A stretch of 64,000 bases of DNA from Chrysemys picta bellii. Its lineage: Eukaryota > Chordata > Testudines > Emydidae. The position numbers and the translations under genes were made by a program. This document shows, piece after piece, positions 11,101 through 20,600 of the stretch (positions are counted from its first letter, which is position 1; each line of letters begins with the position of its first letter). The stretch covers positions 102,298,434-102,362,433 of the forward strand of contig NC_088795.1 of NCBI RefSeq assembly GCF_011386835.1, in the 5' to 3' direction. Below the pieces are notes generated by a model. The model was not told the DNA's origin and did not search any database. It saw only the letters and a program-made list of their open reading frames with translations.

Positions 11101-11939
11101 GACCATTCACGGTCCAGGAGCGCCTAGGAGCTGTTAACTATATCATAGCCTCCCCCACCTCCAACATAAAGCCTAAGGTATACCATGTTAATTCTCTTAA
11201 GCCCTTTTATTCCAGAGAATTAAACGTTTGCCAGTTTACAGCCCAGGAAACAGATGACGCGGAGTGGCCTGAAGGTGTCTACTACGAAGGAAAAAAGGAT
11301 GGTGGCGTGGAAGAGGTGAACCTCTCCATGACCCTTGGACGTCTGCAGCGACAGCAGATCAAGGAGCTGTGCACAAGCTTTGCACCAATTTTCTCAGCCA
11401 CTCCAGGATGGACCGAACGGGCATACCACTCCATTGACACAGGTAATGCTCACCCTATTAGAACCCCACCCTACCGGGAGTCACCTCATGCCAAAACTGC
11501 TATACAAAGGGAGATCCAGGACATGCTACAGATGGGTATAATCCGCCCCTCTAAGAGTGCATGGGCATCTCCAGTGGTTCTAGTTCCCAAACCAGATGGG
11601 GAAATACGCTTTTGCGTGGACTACCGTAAGCTAAATGCTGTAACTCGTCCTGACAACTATCCAATGCCACGCACAGATGAGCTATTGGAGAAATTGGGAC
11701 ATGCCCAATTCATCTCTACTTTAGACTTAACCAAGGGGTACTGGCAAGTACCACTAGATGAACCCGCTAAGGAAAGGTCAGCCTTCGTCACCCAGGCAGG
11801 GGTGTATGAATTCAATGTACTCCCTTTCGGGTTGCGAAATGCACCCGCCACCTTCCAAAGACTTGTAGATGGTCTCCTAGCGGGATTGGGAGAATCTGCA
11901 GTTGCCTACCTCGATGATGTGGCCATTTTTTCTGATTAA
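8115..11939 (+). CDS. Gag-protease-integrase-RT polyprotein, stop-truncated
   Basis: A 1274-codon frame starting at ATG 8115. Residues 2-77 are a charged coiled coil. Residues about 95-255 form a capsid-like region whose second half (from LTPEHARRRFRALKW to TEAGEIGAQWVEV) looks like a SCAN domain. A CCHC zinc knuckle (CFKCNGLGHIKAHC) lies near 318 and an aspartic protease site (DTGAQVS) near 378. A proline/glutamate-rich linker spans about 470-625. The integrase follows: an HHCC finger near 690, catalytic D in AVDILGPF (about 759), D in LTDSGTNF (about 819), E in NGLVERFNG (about 855), and a WEGPF (GPF) motif near 994. Reverse transcriptase begins near 1130 and reaches YLDDVAIFSD at the end, where TAA cuts it. 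The rest of pol lies beyond the CR1 insertion. It would have formed particles and copied and integrated the element. Confidence 0.9.
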   Translation: MTTKEVANKIELAKLEAEENERKHQRLLQLTKLETEQREREEKAKEEAHKREMELKEKEMEEREKERKHELEVAKAKQDAPANANNPPPGTTSHPRKFPIYKAGDDTEAFLENFERACLGYSITADQYMVELRPQLSGPLAEVAAEMPKEHMNSYELFKNKARLRMGLTPEHARRRFRALKWKPDVSFTRHAYHIDKNCDAWVSGANVKSLEDLLSLVKMEQFLEGVPEEIERYILDRKPKTVTEAGEIGAQWVEVAEKKKTSSSWSEYQKGQAETKPYHRGQPKAPPTSQGKPQTPSHPTTPVSTNQPRPGDTLAGRCFKCNGLGHIKAHCPKNPNRLQFITPQSHQRSPNPDASLIPSERRETLRVGGRKVTAWRDTGAQVSTIHQSLVDPKLINPEATVTIQPFVSQSVTLPTATLHVQYKGWSGMWTFAVYDNYPIPMLLGEDLANHVKVAKRVGIVTRSQAKQAFTPIPVPEPSTRAPSVLPETQTKVVELDPLPTTATAVVDPIPETQPKPVPEPELATQPAPEPLPALSPALANPSTTPTPEGTSEPELAEAADNPTQEAQPEPEIPHSAPANSGSQSMETAPAPASLPEGPSPSPQSKEELMSPASREQFQAEQEADDSLQKAWAAARSTPPPLSSSNRSRFVVEQGLLYKETISGGHQEDWHPQRQLVVPTKYRVKLLSLAHDHPSGHSVVNRTKDRLGKSFHWEGMGKDVAKYVRSCEVCQRVGKPQDQVKAPLQPLPIIEVPFQHVAVDILGPFPKKTPRGKQYVLTFMDFATRWPEAVPLSNTRAKSVCQALTDIFARVGWPSDILTDSGTNFLAGTMESLWEAHGVNHLVATPYHHETNGLVERFNGTLGAMIRKFVNEHSNDWDLVLQQLLFAYRAVPHPSLGFSPFELVYGREVKGPLQLVKQQWEGFTPSPGTNILDFVSNLQNTLRHSLALAKENLKDAQEEQKAWYDKHSRERSFKVGDQVMVLKAIQAHKMEASWEGPFTVQERLGAVNYIIASPTSNIKPKVYHVNSLKPFYSRELNVCQFTAQETDDAEWPEGVYYEGKKDGGVEEVNLSMTLGRLQRQQIKELCTSFAPIFSATPGWTERAYHSIDTGNAHPIRTPPYRESPHAKTAIQREIQDMLQMGIIRPSKSAWASPVVLVPKPDGEIRFCVDYRKLNAVTRPDNYPMPRTDELLEKLGHAQFISTLDLTKGYWQVPLDEPAKERSAFVTQAGVYEFNVLPFGLRNAPATFQRLVDGLLAGLGESAVAYLDDVAIFSD

Positions 11940-12360
11940 TGGGCAGAGCACATGGAACACCTGGAAAAAGTTTTCGAGCGCATAGATTCATAGATTCATA
12001 GACTTTAAGGTCAGAAGGGACCATTATGATCATCTGGTCTGACCCCCTGCACGCTGCAGGCCATAAAACCGTCCCCGCCCCTTCCCTGGACTCTGCTGCT
12101 GAAGTCCCCAATCCTGTTATTAGTGACCTCAATCGGCAGAGACCCTCCTGCTAGAGATCCCTGCCCCATGCTGCGGAGGAAGGCGAAAAACCTCCAGAGG
12201 CTCAGCCAATCTGCCGTGGAGGAAAATTCCTTCCCGACCCCAAATATGGCGATCAGTAAGACCCCGAGCATATAGGCAAGAGTCTCCATCCTGACCCCTT
12301 TTAGCCATTATGCTATTTACCTACCATTGCTTGGTTTTCCTTGACAACTGTGTTTTACCA

Positions 12361-15264
12361 TTAAACCATTCCCTCCATAAACTTATCTAACTTAATCTTA
12401 AAGCCAGACAAGTCCCTCGCCCCCACCGTTTCCCTCGGAAGGCCGTTCCAATATTTCACCCCTCTAACGGTCAGAAACCTTCGTCTAATTTCAAGCCTGA
12501 ACTTCCCCACGGCCAGTTTATATCCATTCGTTCTCGTATCCACGTTAGTACTAAGCTGGAATAATTCATCTCCCTCCCTTGTATTAATCCCTCTAATATA
12601 TTTAAAGATAGCAATCATATCCCCCCTCAGCCTTCGCTTTGTCAGACTAAACAACCCAAGCTCCTCTAGTCTCCTTTCATACGACAGGTTTTCCATTCCT
12701 CTGATCATCCTAGTGGCCCTTCTCTGCACCCGTTCCAGTTTGAGTTCATCTTTTTTAAACATGGGAGACCAGAACTGCACACAGTACTCCAAATGAGGTC
12801 TCACCAGCTCCTTGTACAACGGAAGCAGGACCTCCTTATCCCTACTAGATATACCTCGCCTAATGCATCCCAAGACAGCATTGGCTTTTTTCACCGCCAC
12901 GTCACACTGTCGACTCATAGTCATCCTGCGGTCTACAAGGACCCCTAGGTCCTTCTCCTCTTCCGTTACTTCTAACCAATGCGTCCCCATCTTGTAACTA
13001 AAATTGTTATTGGTCATCCCCAAATGCATCACCTTACACTTTTCACTATTAAATTTCATCCTATTTCTGACACTCCAATTCACAAGCTCATTCAAGTCTC
13101 CCTGCAGGATATCCCTATCCTCTTCCGAATTAACAACGCCTCCCACCTTCGTATCATCTGCAAACTTTACCAGCCTACTCCTGCAATCGGTTCCGAGGTC
13201 AGTTATAAATAGATTAAATAAAATGGGTCCCAAAACCGAACCTTGGGGAACTCCACTGGTAACCTCCCTCCAACCTGACAGTTCACCCTTCAATACGACC
13301 CGCTGCATTCTCCCCATTAACCAATTCCTTATCCATCTCTGGATTTTCAAATCGATCCCCATGTTTTTCAGTTTAACCAATAATTCCTCATGGGGTACAG
13401 TATCAAACGCTTTACTGAAATCCAGGTATATTAGGTCCACCGCATTTCCCTTATCTAATAAATCCGTTACTTTCTCAAAGAAGGAGATCAGATTCGTTTG
13501 GCACGATCTGCCCTTCGTAAAACCATGTTGTAAATTATCGCAATTGCCACTACCCTCCAGGTCCTCAACTAGTTTCTCCTTCAAAATTTTCTCTAACACC
13601 TTGCACACTACAGATGTTAAACTAACAGGCCTGTAGTTACCCGGATCACTTTTTTTCCCTTTTTTGAAAATAGGAACCACATTAGCTATTCTCCAGTCTA
13701 ACGGGACCACCCCCGAGTTTACAGATTCATTAAATATTATCGCTAACGGGCCTGCTATTTCCCGCGCCAATTCCTTCAATATTCTCGGATGAAGATCGTC
13801 CGGTCCTCCCGACTTAGCCCCATTAAGGCGTTCAAGTTTTGTTTCCACCTCGGATACGGTAATCCCCCATCCCGAACGCCCCTCTGTAATGGTGCTAGTA
13901 TCCCTAATCCCTTCATTGGCCTCATTAAACACCGACGCAAAATATTCATTGAGATATTGCGCCATGCCTAGATTGTCTTTAATCTCCTCTCCGGCAATAG
14001 TCTTCAGCGGTCCCACTTCTTCTTTCTTTGCTTTCTTCCTGTTTATGTGGCTGTAAAACCTCTTACTATTGCTTTTGATTCCCCTCGCTAGGTCCAATTC
14101 TACACGGCCTTTGGCCTTTCTCACTCTATCTCTACATTCTCTGACTTCACTTTGGTACATTTCCTTACTGATCCCTCCCCTCTTCCACTCTTTGTACGCT
14201 TTCTGTTTTTTCCTAATCGCCCCTTTGAGTCGGTCGCTCATCCAGCTCGGTCTAAATCTCTTGCTTGGTAATCTTTTTCCCTTTTTGGGAATACAGGCCT
14301 CCGACAGCTCATGCATCTTTAACTTAAAGTAATCCCAGGCTTCTTCTGCCTTTAAATCCATTAATACGTTTGCCCAATTCACTTCCCTTACCAGTCCCCT
14401 TAATTTGTTAAAATTGGCCTTTTTAAAATTATAAACCCTAGTCTTTGACTTAATTCTGTTACTCCTTCCCTGTATTTTAAACCGAATTAGCTCATGATCA
14501 CTGGAGCCCAAATTGTCCCCTACTACCACTTCCTCAACGAGGTCCTCACTACTTACCAGAATCAAATCTAAAATGGCCTCCCCCCTCGTCGGTTCAGCTA
14601 CCACTTGATGGAGGAATTGATCAGCAAGCACATCTAGGAACATCTGAGCCCTATTATTGCTACTAGCGTTTGTTCCCCAATCTATTTCCGGGAAGTTAAA
14701 GTCCCCCATAATTACACAGTTTCTATTAGTAATTACTTCTCTAAGCACATTAAATAGTTCCTTATCCATATCCTGGGTCGATCCCGGCGGTCTATAGCAC
14801 ACTCCAAGCACTATCCCCGGAGAGGCTCTAGAAGTCCTATTACCCATTGTGAGTATTGCCCAGACGGACTCTGTGTTGTCTAATCCATCCACTATTATTT
14901 CTTTACAGTTTATTTCACTATTGACATACAATGCCACCCCCCCACCTTTACCTCTGTTCCGGTCTTTCCTAAACAGCGCATACCCCTCCATACCTGTGTT
15001 CCAGTTGTGACTGTCATTCCACCACGTTTCCGTTATTCCTACGATATCTGGTTTCAGCTCTTGGACCAGGAGCTCCAATTCCTCCATTTTATTACCTAGG
15101 CTTCTGGCATTGGTGTATAGACACCCTAATGTATGTCGTTTAGCCCGTCTCCCATTAGTAGCACTATATGTTGCGGGCCTCCTAGTGTCCGTCCCTCCTG
15201 TCCTTTCTATGTCCAATCTCATCTCCCCAGCTATGTCTCCTCTCATTTTACTCACCTTCTCCAT
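12361..15264 (-). CDS. CR1 ORF2: endonuclease-reverse transcriptase, intact
   Basis: A 967-residue frame from the first in-frame ATG (15264); the open frame extends upstream to overlap the end of ORF1 but has no ATG there. The N-terminal third is an apurinic-type endonuclease: LYTNARSLGNKMEELE early on, GITETWW, the GDFN motif at about residue 187, and SDHELIRF near 255. The reverse transcriptase follows, with NYRPVSLTS, SGVPQGSVLGPILF, and the catalytic FADD at about 701. The C-terminal part (LERVQRRATRMIRG, RRLEELGLFSL) is conserved in CR1. In CR1 this protein nicks target DNA and reverse-transcribes element RNA from its 3' end. No stop or frameshift is visible, unlike the three CR1 relics elsewhere in the window. 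Host expression is unlikely because the 5' end is missing. Confidence 0.92.
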   Translation of the reverse strand: MEKVSKMRGDIAGEMRLDIERTGGTDTRRPATYSATNGRRAKRHTLGCLYTNARSLGNKMEELELLVQELKPDIVGITETWWNDSHNWNTGMEGYALFRKDRNRGKGGGVALYVNSEINCKEIIVDGLDNTESVWAILTMGNRTSRASPGIVLGVCYRPPGSTQDMDKELFNVLREVITNRNCVIMGDFNFPEIDWGTNASSNNRAQMFLDVLADQFLHQVVAEPTRGEAILDLILVSSEDLVEEVVVGDNLGSSDHELIRFKIQGRSNRIKSKTRVYNFKKANFNKLRGLVREVNWANVLMDLKAEEAWDYFKLKMHELSEACIPKKGKRLPSKRFRPSWMSDRLKGAIRKKQKAYKEWKRGGISKEMYQSEVRECRDRVRKAKGRVELDLARGIKSNSKRFYSHINRKKAKKEEVGPLKTIAGEEIKDNLGMAQYLNEYFASVFNEANEGIRDTSTITEGRSGWGITVSEVETKLERLNGAKSGGPDDLHPRILKELAREIAGPLAIIFNESVNSGVVPLDWRIANVVPIFKKGKKSDPGNYRPVSLTSVVCKVLEKILKEKLVEDLEGSGNCDNLQHGFTKGRSCQTNLISFFEKVTDLLDKGNAVDLIYLDFSKAFDTVPHEELLVKLKNMGIDLKIQRWIRNWLMGRMQRVVLKGELSGWREVTSGVPQGSVLGPILFNLFITDLGTDCRSRLVKFADDTKVGGVVNSEEDRDILQGDLNELVNWSVRNRMKFNSEKCKVMHLGMTNNNFSYKMGTHWLEVTEEEKDLGVLVDRRMTMSRQCDVAVKKANAVLGCIRRGISSRDKEVLLPLYKELVRPHLEYCVQFWSPMFKKDELKLERVQRRATRMIRGMENLSYERRLEELGLFSLTKRRLRGDMIAIFKYIRGINTREGDELFQLSTNVDTRTNGYKLAVGKFRLEIRRRFLTVRGVKYWNGLPRETVGARDLSGFKIKLDKFMEGMV

Positions 15265-15320
15265 ACTGGAATCTGGCGTGGAGATTAACTGTGCATCTCC
15301 CAACCGTCTCCCCAAACTTG

Positions 15321-15578
15321 CTAGTTTAAAGCTCTTTTGATAAGATGAGCCAGCCTCCCTCCCAGAAGTCTATTTCCTTCCCTACTCAGGTGAAGCCCAT
15401 CCCGCGAGAACAGGTGTCTGTCCCCGAAAGCCTCCCAGTGGCCATACATCCCAAAGCCCTCCTTATAGCACCACTCCCTTAGCCAACTATTTATTCTCAC
15501 AATCCTATCAGCCCTTTGCTGCCCTTCCCTCGGAACGGGCAGAATCCCACTAAAGATAATCTGAGCCTCTATCTCCTT
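15321..15578 (-). pseudogene. CR1 ORF1 C-terminal remnant (SGNH esterase-like)
   Basis: Eighty-five open codons plus TAG (15321-15323), cut at the insertion edge. The peptide includes RINSWLREWCYKEGF and ends SRDGLHLSREGNRLLGGRLA followed by a few residues. The DGLHLS word supplies the Asp-x-x-His pair of an SGNH-type hydrolase, a domain known in CR1 ORF1 proteins. ORF1 and ORF2 frames overlap slightly. It is not functional here because the nucleophile half of the domain is gone. Confidence 0.75.
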
Positions 15579-16337
15579 GAGCGTCTTCCCCAGCAGGCAG
15601 GACTAACTGTTAAGGCTAAAAAGTGTCAAATAGGCCAAAACAGAGTGACTTACCTGGGGCACCAGGTGGGTCAAGGAACTATAAATCCCATACAGGCCAA
15701 AGTGGATGCTATCCAAAAGTGGCCGGTTCCAAAGTCTAAGAAACAGGTCCAATCCTTCTTAGGCTTGGCTGGATATTATAGGCGATTTGTACCCCACTAC
15801 AGCCAAATCGCCGCCCCGCTGACAGACCTAACCAAAAAGAAACAGCCAAATGCAGTTCAGTGGACTAATGAGTGTCAAAAGGCCTTTAACCAGCTTAAGG
15901 CAACACTCATGTCTGACCCTGTGCTAAGGGCCCCAGACTTTGACAAACCGTTCCAAGTAACCACAGATGCGTCCGAGCGAGGCGTGGGAGCAGTTTTAAT
16001 GCAGGAAGGACCGGATCAAGAATTCCATCCTGTCGTATTTCTCAGTAAGAAACTGTCTGAGAGGGAAAGCCATTGGTCAATCAGCGAAAAGGAATGCTAT
16101 GCCATTGTGTACGCGCTGGAAAAGCTACGCCCATATGTTTGGGGACGGCGTTTCCAACTACAAACAGACCATGCTGCGCTACAGTGGCTTCATACCGCCA
16201 AGGGAAATAACAAAAAACTTCTTCGGTGGAGTTTAGCTCTCCAAGATTTTGATTTTGAAATACAACACATTTCGGGAGCTTCTAACAAAGTGGCTGATGC
16301 ACTCTCCCGGGAAAGTTTCCCAGAGTTAATTGGTTAA
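15579..16337 (+). pseudogene. Gypsy pol 3' part: end of RT and RNase H
   Basis: The frame resumes with the duplicated target codon after the CR1 insertion and stays open to TAA at 16335-16337. It begins in the RT thumb/connection region (KAKKCQIG, YLGHQVGQG, FLGLAGYYRRFVPHYS) and continues into RNase H (TDASERGVGAVL, SEKECYAIVYAL, QTDHAALQWL, ADALSRE). No integrase or chromodomain follows, consistent with the IN-first order. It is separated from its own start by the stop at 11937 and the CR1, so it cannot be made as part of the polyprotein; the sequence itself is not decayed. Confidence 0.88.
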
Positions 16338-16479
16338 CAATTGTTTTTGGAATGAAACATATTGTTAGTTTTTATATAATCAGTCGTATGTCTAAAGGTA
16401 CATGTGTCTTATTAACTCTGTTTTCTCCTAAAACTCCAGGAAGAAATCACAGCCAGTGTGGAACCGAACATCCAACACT

Positions 16480-16498
16480 ATCTGTGATTTGGGGGGCG
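16480..16498 (+). promoter_or_regulatory. Weak polypurine tract before the 3' LTR
   Basis: The sequence just before the 3' LTR ends in GGGGGGCG, a short purine run in the expected place for plus-strand priming. It is less purine-rich than a classical tract. Confidence 0.45.
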
Positions 16499-17397
16499 TG
16501 TCATAACTATAAAGGGAAGGGTAATAGCTGTCCTGTGTACAGTACTATAAATCCCTCCTGGCCAGAGACTCCAAAATCCTTTTCCCTGTAAAGGGTTAAG
16601 AAGCTCAGGTAACCTGGCTGGCATCTGACCTAAAGGACCAATAAGGGGACAAGATACTTTCAAATCTTGGGGGGGGGAAGGCTTTTGTTTGTGTTCTTTG
16701 TTTTGGGACGGTGTTCGTTCTCCGGGAATGAGAGGGACCAGACATCAATCCAGGTTCTCCACATCTTTCTAAACAAGCCTCTCCTATTTCAAACTTGTAA
16801 GTAAATAGCCAGGCAAGGCGTGTTAGTTTTCCTTTGTTTTTCTCAACTTGTAAATGTACCTTTTACTAGAGTGTTTATCTTTGTTTGCTGTACTTTGAAC
16901 CTGAGACTAGAGGGGAGTCCTCTGAGCTCTTTAAGTTTGATTACCCTGTAAGGTTAATTTCCATACTGATTTTACAGAGATGATTTTTACCTTTTTCTTT
17001 AATTAAAAACCTTCTTTTTAAGAACCTGATTGATTTTTCCTTGTTTTAGATCCAAAGGGGTTTTGGATCTTGATTCACCAGGAGTTGGTGGGAGGAAGGA
17101 GGGGGGATGGTTAATTTCTCCCTGTTGTAGATCCCAGGGGGGGGTTGGAACTGATTCACCAGGAGTTGGTGGGAGGAAGGAGGGGAATGGTTAATTTCTC
17201 CTTGTTTTAAGATCCAAGGGGTTTTGGATTTGTTTTCACCAGGGATTTGGTGAGGGTTTTTCAAGGCTTCCCAGGGAGGGAATCCATTGATGGTGGCAGC
17301 CGAACCAGAGCTAAGCTGGTAGTTAAGCTTAGAAGTTTTTCACGCAGGCCCCTACATTTGTACCCTAAAGTTCAAAGTGGGGATCTCAGTCCTGACA
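16499..17397 (+). repeat. 3' LTR of the gypsy element
   Basis: 899 bp, from TGTCATAACT to TCCTGACA, followed by the TSD GGTGC. Differences from the 5' LTR seen by eye are two near 16716-16728, two substitutions and one inserted T near 16821-16840, and one near 17062. Confidence 0.95.
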
Positions 17398-17493
17398 GGT
17401 GCCAATTCAGGCTCCTCTCTTTCAGGGGCCGTCGGGAACCAGGCCAGTTCACTACACACGGCTACCCCTCTGATACTTGACACTATGCAATGG

Positions 17494-17695
17494 ACTTCTT
17501 AAGGGTTAGGCATTCTCCCCTCAGTCAAGCAACACCTGAAAAGGCAGATAGGCACCGAGTTAGATTTTTTCAGTGCGCCTAATCACCTAACTCCTATTGA
17601 TTTCACTGGGAATTAAGCATCATTACATAATCTGGAACCTATATACATCTTCAGGTATCTAAATACCTTTGAAAATCTGGCCCAGGGTGGACAAG
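17494..17695. repeat. Old dispersed repeat, right half
   Basis: Continues the composition of 4870-5553 after the nested insertions, with words such as CACCTAACTCCTATTGA and TTTGAAAATCTGGCCC near its end. Likely the pre-insertion target. Confidence 0.4.
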
Positions 17696-20600
17696 TAATT
17701 TTGCCAGTTTCATACAGCAAGCCAGCATAGTTAGAAGTAGATCTCATATTTACTGCTATTGCCATGTTTTACATATTGACCTTCTTACCTGATCTGATCC
17801 AAAGCCCATTGAAGTTGATAGAAAGACTCTCAATAAGCTTTGGGTCAGGCCATAAAAATTCTATATGAAATACTATGAAATGGGCACATACAATAACTAT
17901 TGCTCATAAGCATGTAGCATATGTAATAATGGCATACTCCCTATATACCTAGTGTTATGGTTCAGGGATGAAGCTGTACCTTTGACCTCTCTTTCAGTAT
18001 TTCCATGGGCCCCTCTTCCTCTCTTCCACTTGCCCATCTCTCAGAGTGGAATCCCATGATTCACCCTACTTTGAGACTGGATCCCCAAGCCACTATGCCA
18101 GCTGTTTACTAACATTATTATCACAGCAGGTCCAACTGGCTTTGTCCCCTGCTATAGACTTCTCTCATGGAGCTCTGACCAGTATGTATGAAAACACATT
18201 GACAGAGAACACCTTATTCAAATCAAAGTATGTGTTTATCCATAGGAACATAAACATAGACTCATAGAGGAAAAGAGCTAAAACAATAAAAGTCTAAGAG
18301 CGTATTTTCTTACTGAAATTTAGCATTTGTGTTGTGCAAGTAGACAGGCCCAGGTTAGTCTCCATACCCCCATGCCCATCCCTCCACTCCTGTTGGTACC
18401 AGGTAGCCTCTGATTAGACATCAGTAGAGAAAATTCCTTGGAAGTTTATCAGCCCCATTGTCCATTTGAGTAGAAACTATCGGGGCTGGCTAGAACCATT
18501 AAGTTTTTGCTCCTGCAGACCAAGTTAACTAAGGCTGATTTAACACTTAGTTACTCTTTTTAGCCAGCATAATAACCTCCAACACTCTGTCTCTCTCTCT
18601 AAATATAATATAAATTCTTTAAAATAATACAGATAACTCCTACATTCTTCACACAGTCTTTTGTTGGCCCAATTTTCAATCCACTAGACCACAGTTTGCA
18701 TCCTAACCCAATCAGAGGTGCTTTCTTGAGTTCTGTCCTTGTGAAGAGTATGTGAATGTTAGATATGGGATCTTGTTCTTTAGAATCAGCAAGACAAAAT
18801 GGTGACTGTGCCCTCGTAAAAATGGATTTCCTGTTGTTCCTAAGTGGGTGTTCCTTGGGAGCTATGTATCTTTAATAATATATGTGCTGGAATAACGTAC
18901 TTAGGCTTGCAAGCCATGAATCTGCCTTATAACTTTAATAATCTGTATCACAGTGATGAAACTATAATACATTCTTACTGTGTACAACAAAACTGGGGAA
19001 AAAAACCTTCACTGTTTAAATGTGTTTAATCAGATTTCATGAATGGAGAATATACTAAGAGGTCTGTTGTGAGAAATTAAAGCAGGAAAATGTAATTTAA
19101 TTTAACTTTCCAACACAAACATGGCCAGTCAAGCAGCATGGAAGACCTTATCATTGTACCAAACAAAGAATGTCATATCAGACTTCAGTATTTTTGTATT
19201 ATCTTATCCCCTCCTTTAAACACAGTGATTACTGCAAAGAATGATACATATTAAATGTGAAAAAAATAGGCTTCATTCGTTCAAAAAAAAATCAAACTTA
19301 CTGATGTTGCAACCAAAAAACAAGCTTCGGAGCTAAAATGGAATATGATAGTGTAAATACACATTTTACCTGCAGCTAATATTATTTAAGAACTGCATGG
19401 CCTGTTTTCAGATTATCTGTATTTTGTCTTCATAAAGTAGCATGTGGTTATTTCATGTGGGAGTATTTCAGCACCAACAGCGAATTTTTGGCTCCAAGTG
19501 GATTAAATAGAAGATGTTCTGAACATCCACACTCCTAATTTTGCAAAGAGTTGCTTGGGGTTTTATCCATATAATTCCTATTGATTTTAATGGGAGTCAT
19601 TTAGCTAAACCCTCAAACAATTCTTTGAAAATGTAGAGGCCAGTGTCTATATAGATAAAACAGGTATTTCTTGAAATAGAAAGCTCACTTGGTTCCTCCA
19701 ACCATGACAACCATTGCTTTACAGTTCACGATTTCCATTCAGTTAGAAGTGGATCCCATGACACATGATACCAGGCAGTCAGTGGGAGACTGCATTACAC
19801 ATCAGAGATAGAGTCTGACCCATAAAAAAGAATAGGGGTACCAGGCCTCTGAATTATATCTCCCATTGGACAATGTGCCACAATAGGGAAATGCACTTTA
19901 ATGTTGAACTGACCGAAACTAAACATTTTGTTTGATACAAAGTTGAAAAAAATCAGCAAAATCAATTTTTTCATGGTGGAAACTTTGATTTTGCCAAAAC
20001 TGCATTTTCTGTCAGTTGTTCCAAGAGAAAACCAACTCTACTAATAAAACAATCATCTTCTGTGATCTAGTTTTCTCTCTCCTGGTGGGAAAACAAAGAT
20101 AACTGCTAGAGACTACTGACTCTGGAGGAGCGCTGGCATACTGAGGCCTCACATATGTATGTAAATGGTTAACTTTACTCACATGAGTAGTCACAGTGAT
20201 ATCTATGTGCATGCAAGCTTGTTTACATGCAGAGTTGTACCACTTCAATTTAAGGTATAATTTTAAACCACTTTAACTAAGCTGGTGGAAAAGGCTGTTT
20301 AAATGCTGTTTTGGTTTAAACCAGATTTTTGGGGGTTTACCTTAAGTGCCAGATTTTTAAAGGGTATTTGGGCACATCTCTCCTATTGATTTCAGGATTA
20401 AAAATTGCATGCCAGGATCCCTTTAGATCATTTCCATCATGTTTCTCAGTCAATTTGCAATTTCAGGACAAAAAGTTTCAGGTGGCCCAAATTTCTGGCC
20501 CAAATTTGTGCTTTAGACAGGTTTAAAGTTAAGGGTGTGCATATATGTTGAGCTGACTGGTGCCTAAGATTGTTAGTAGTATCTATGATATGCATTTTAC

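Larger units (their letters stand above)
11981..15578 (-). mobile_element. CR1 LINE, 5'-truncated, inserted in pol
   Basis: Flanked by the TSD GAGCG (11976-11980 and 15579-15583), which is in frame with pol on both sides. The 3' end on the minus strand is a short CTATGAAT-type microsatellite (11982-12001), diagnostic of CR1. It holds the last 86 codons of ORF1, all of ORF2 and a 3' UTR of about 380 bp. Loss of the 5' end (promoter and most of ORF1) means it was dead on arrival for autonomous movement. Confidence 0.92.
6872..17397 (+). mobile_element. Ty3/gypsy-type LTR retrotransposon, Gmr1-like (IN before RT)
   Basis: Complete element with two LTRs (898 and 899 bp), TSD GGTGC (6867-6871 and 17398-17402), leader, fused gag-pol frame, and 3' end. 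Domain order is gag, protease, integrase, reverse transcriptase, RNase H, unlike most Ty3/gypsy elements where integrase is last; that order defines the vertebrate Gmr1 clade. By eye the two LTRs differ by five substitutions and one single-base indel, so insertion was recent. The copy is inactive: there is an in-frame stop at 11937-11939 and a CR1 LINE inserted at 11981-15578 within the reverse transcriptase. Confidence 0.9.
6093..17456 (-). mobile_element. LTR-type element (solo LTR or miniature), split by gypsy element
   Basis: The element is bounded by the 5-bp TSD CACGG (6088-6092 and 17457-17461) and has TG...CA ends on either strand. Its own DNA is 6093-6871 plus 17403-17456, about 833 bp. 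On the minus strand it has a GC-rich segment and a TATA box, which suggests that strand is the sense of an LTR promoter. The first 38 or so bases of the minus strand (from 17456) recur near its other end (from 6160 to about 6123), so it may instead be a miniature element with short terminal direct repeats. No coding domain is recognised; the open frame through it has biased composition because of a 39-bp tandem repeat. Confidence 0.65.
5567..17480. mobile_element. Foldback Penelope-like repeat, split by nested insertions
   Basis: A 13-bp direct repeat CACTATGCAATGG occurs at 5554-5566 and again at 17481-17493, almost 12 kb apart, and marks this as a single insertion later filled by other elements. 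The left part has arms of about 225 bp: 5567-5789 is largely the reverse complement of 5848-6075, separated by a 58-bp loop. The terminus is interrupted at 6092 and resumes at 17457 (CACGGCTACCCCTCTGATAC). Each arm contains the hammerhead-like segment (CTGAAGA 5983-5989 and GAAA 6008-6011 on the plus arm), with one core base changed. No coding sequence is visible. Confidence 0.75.
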
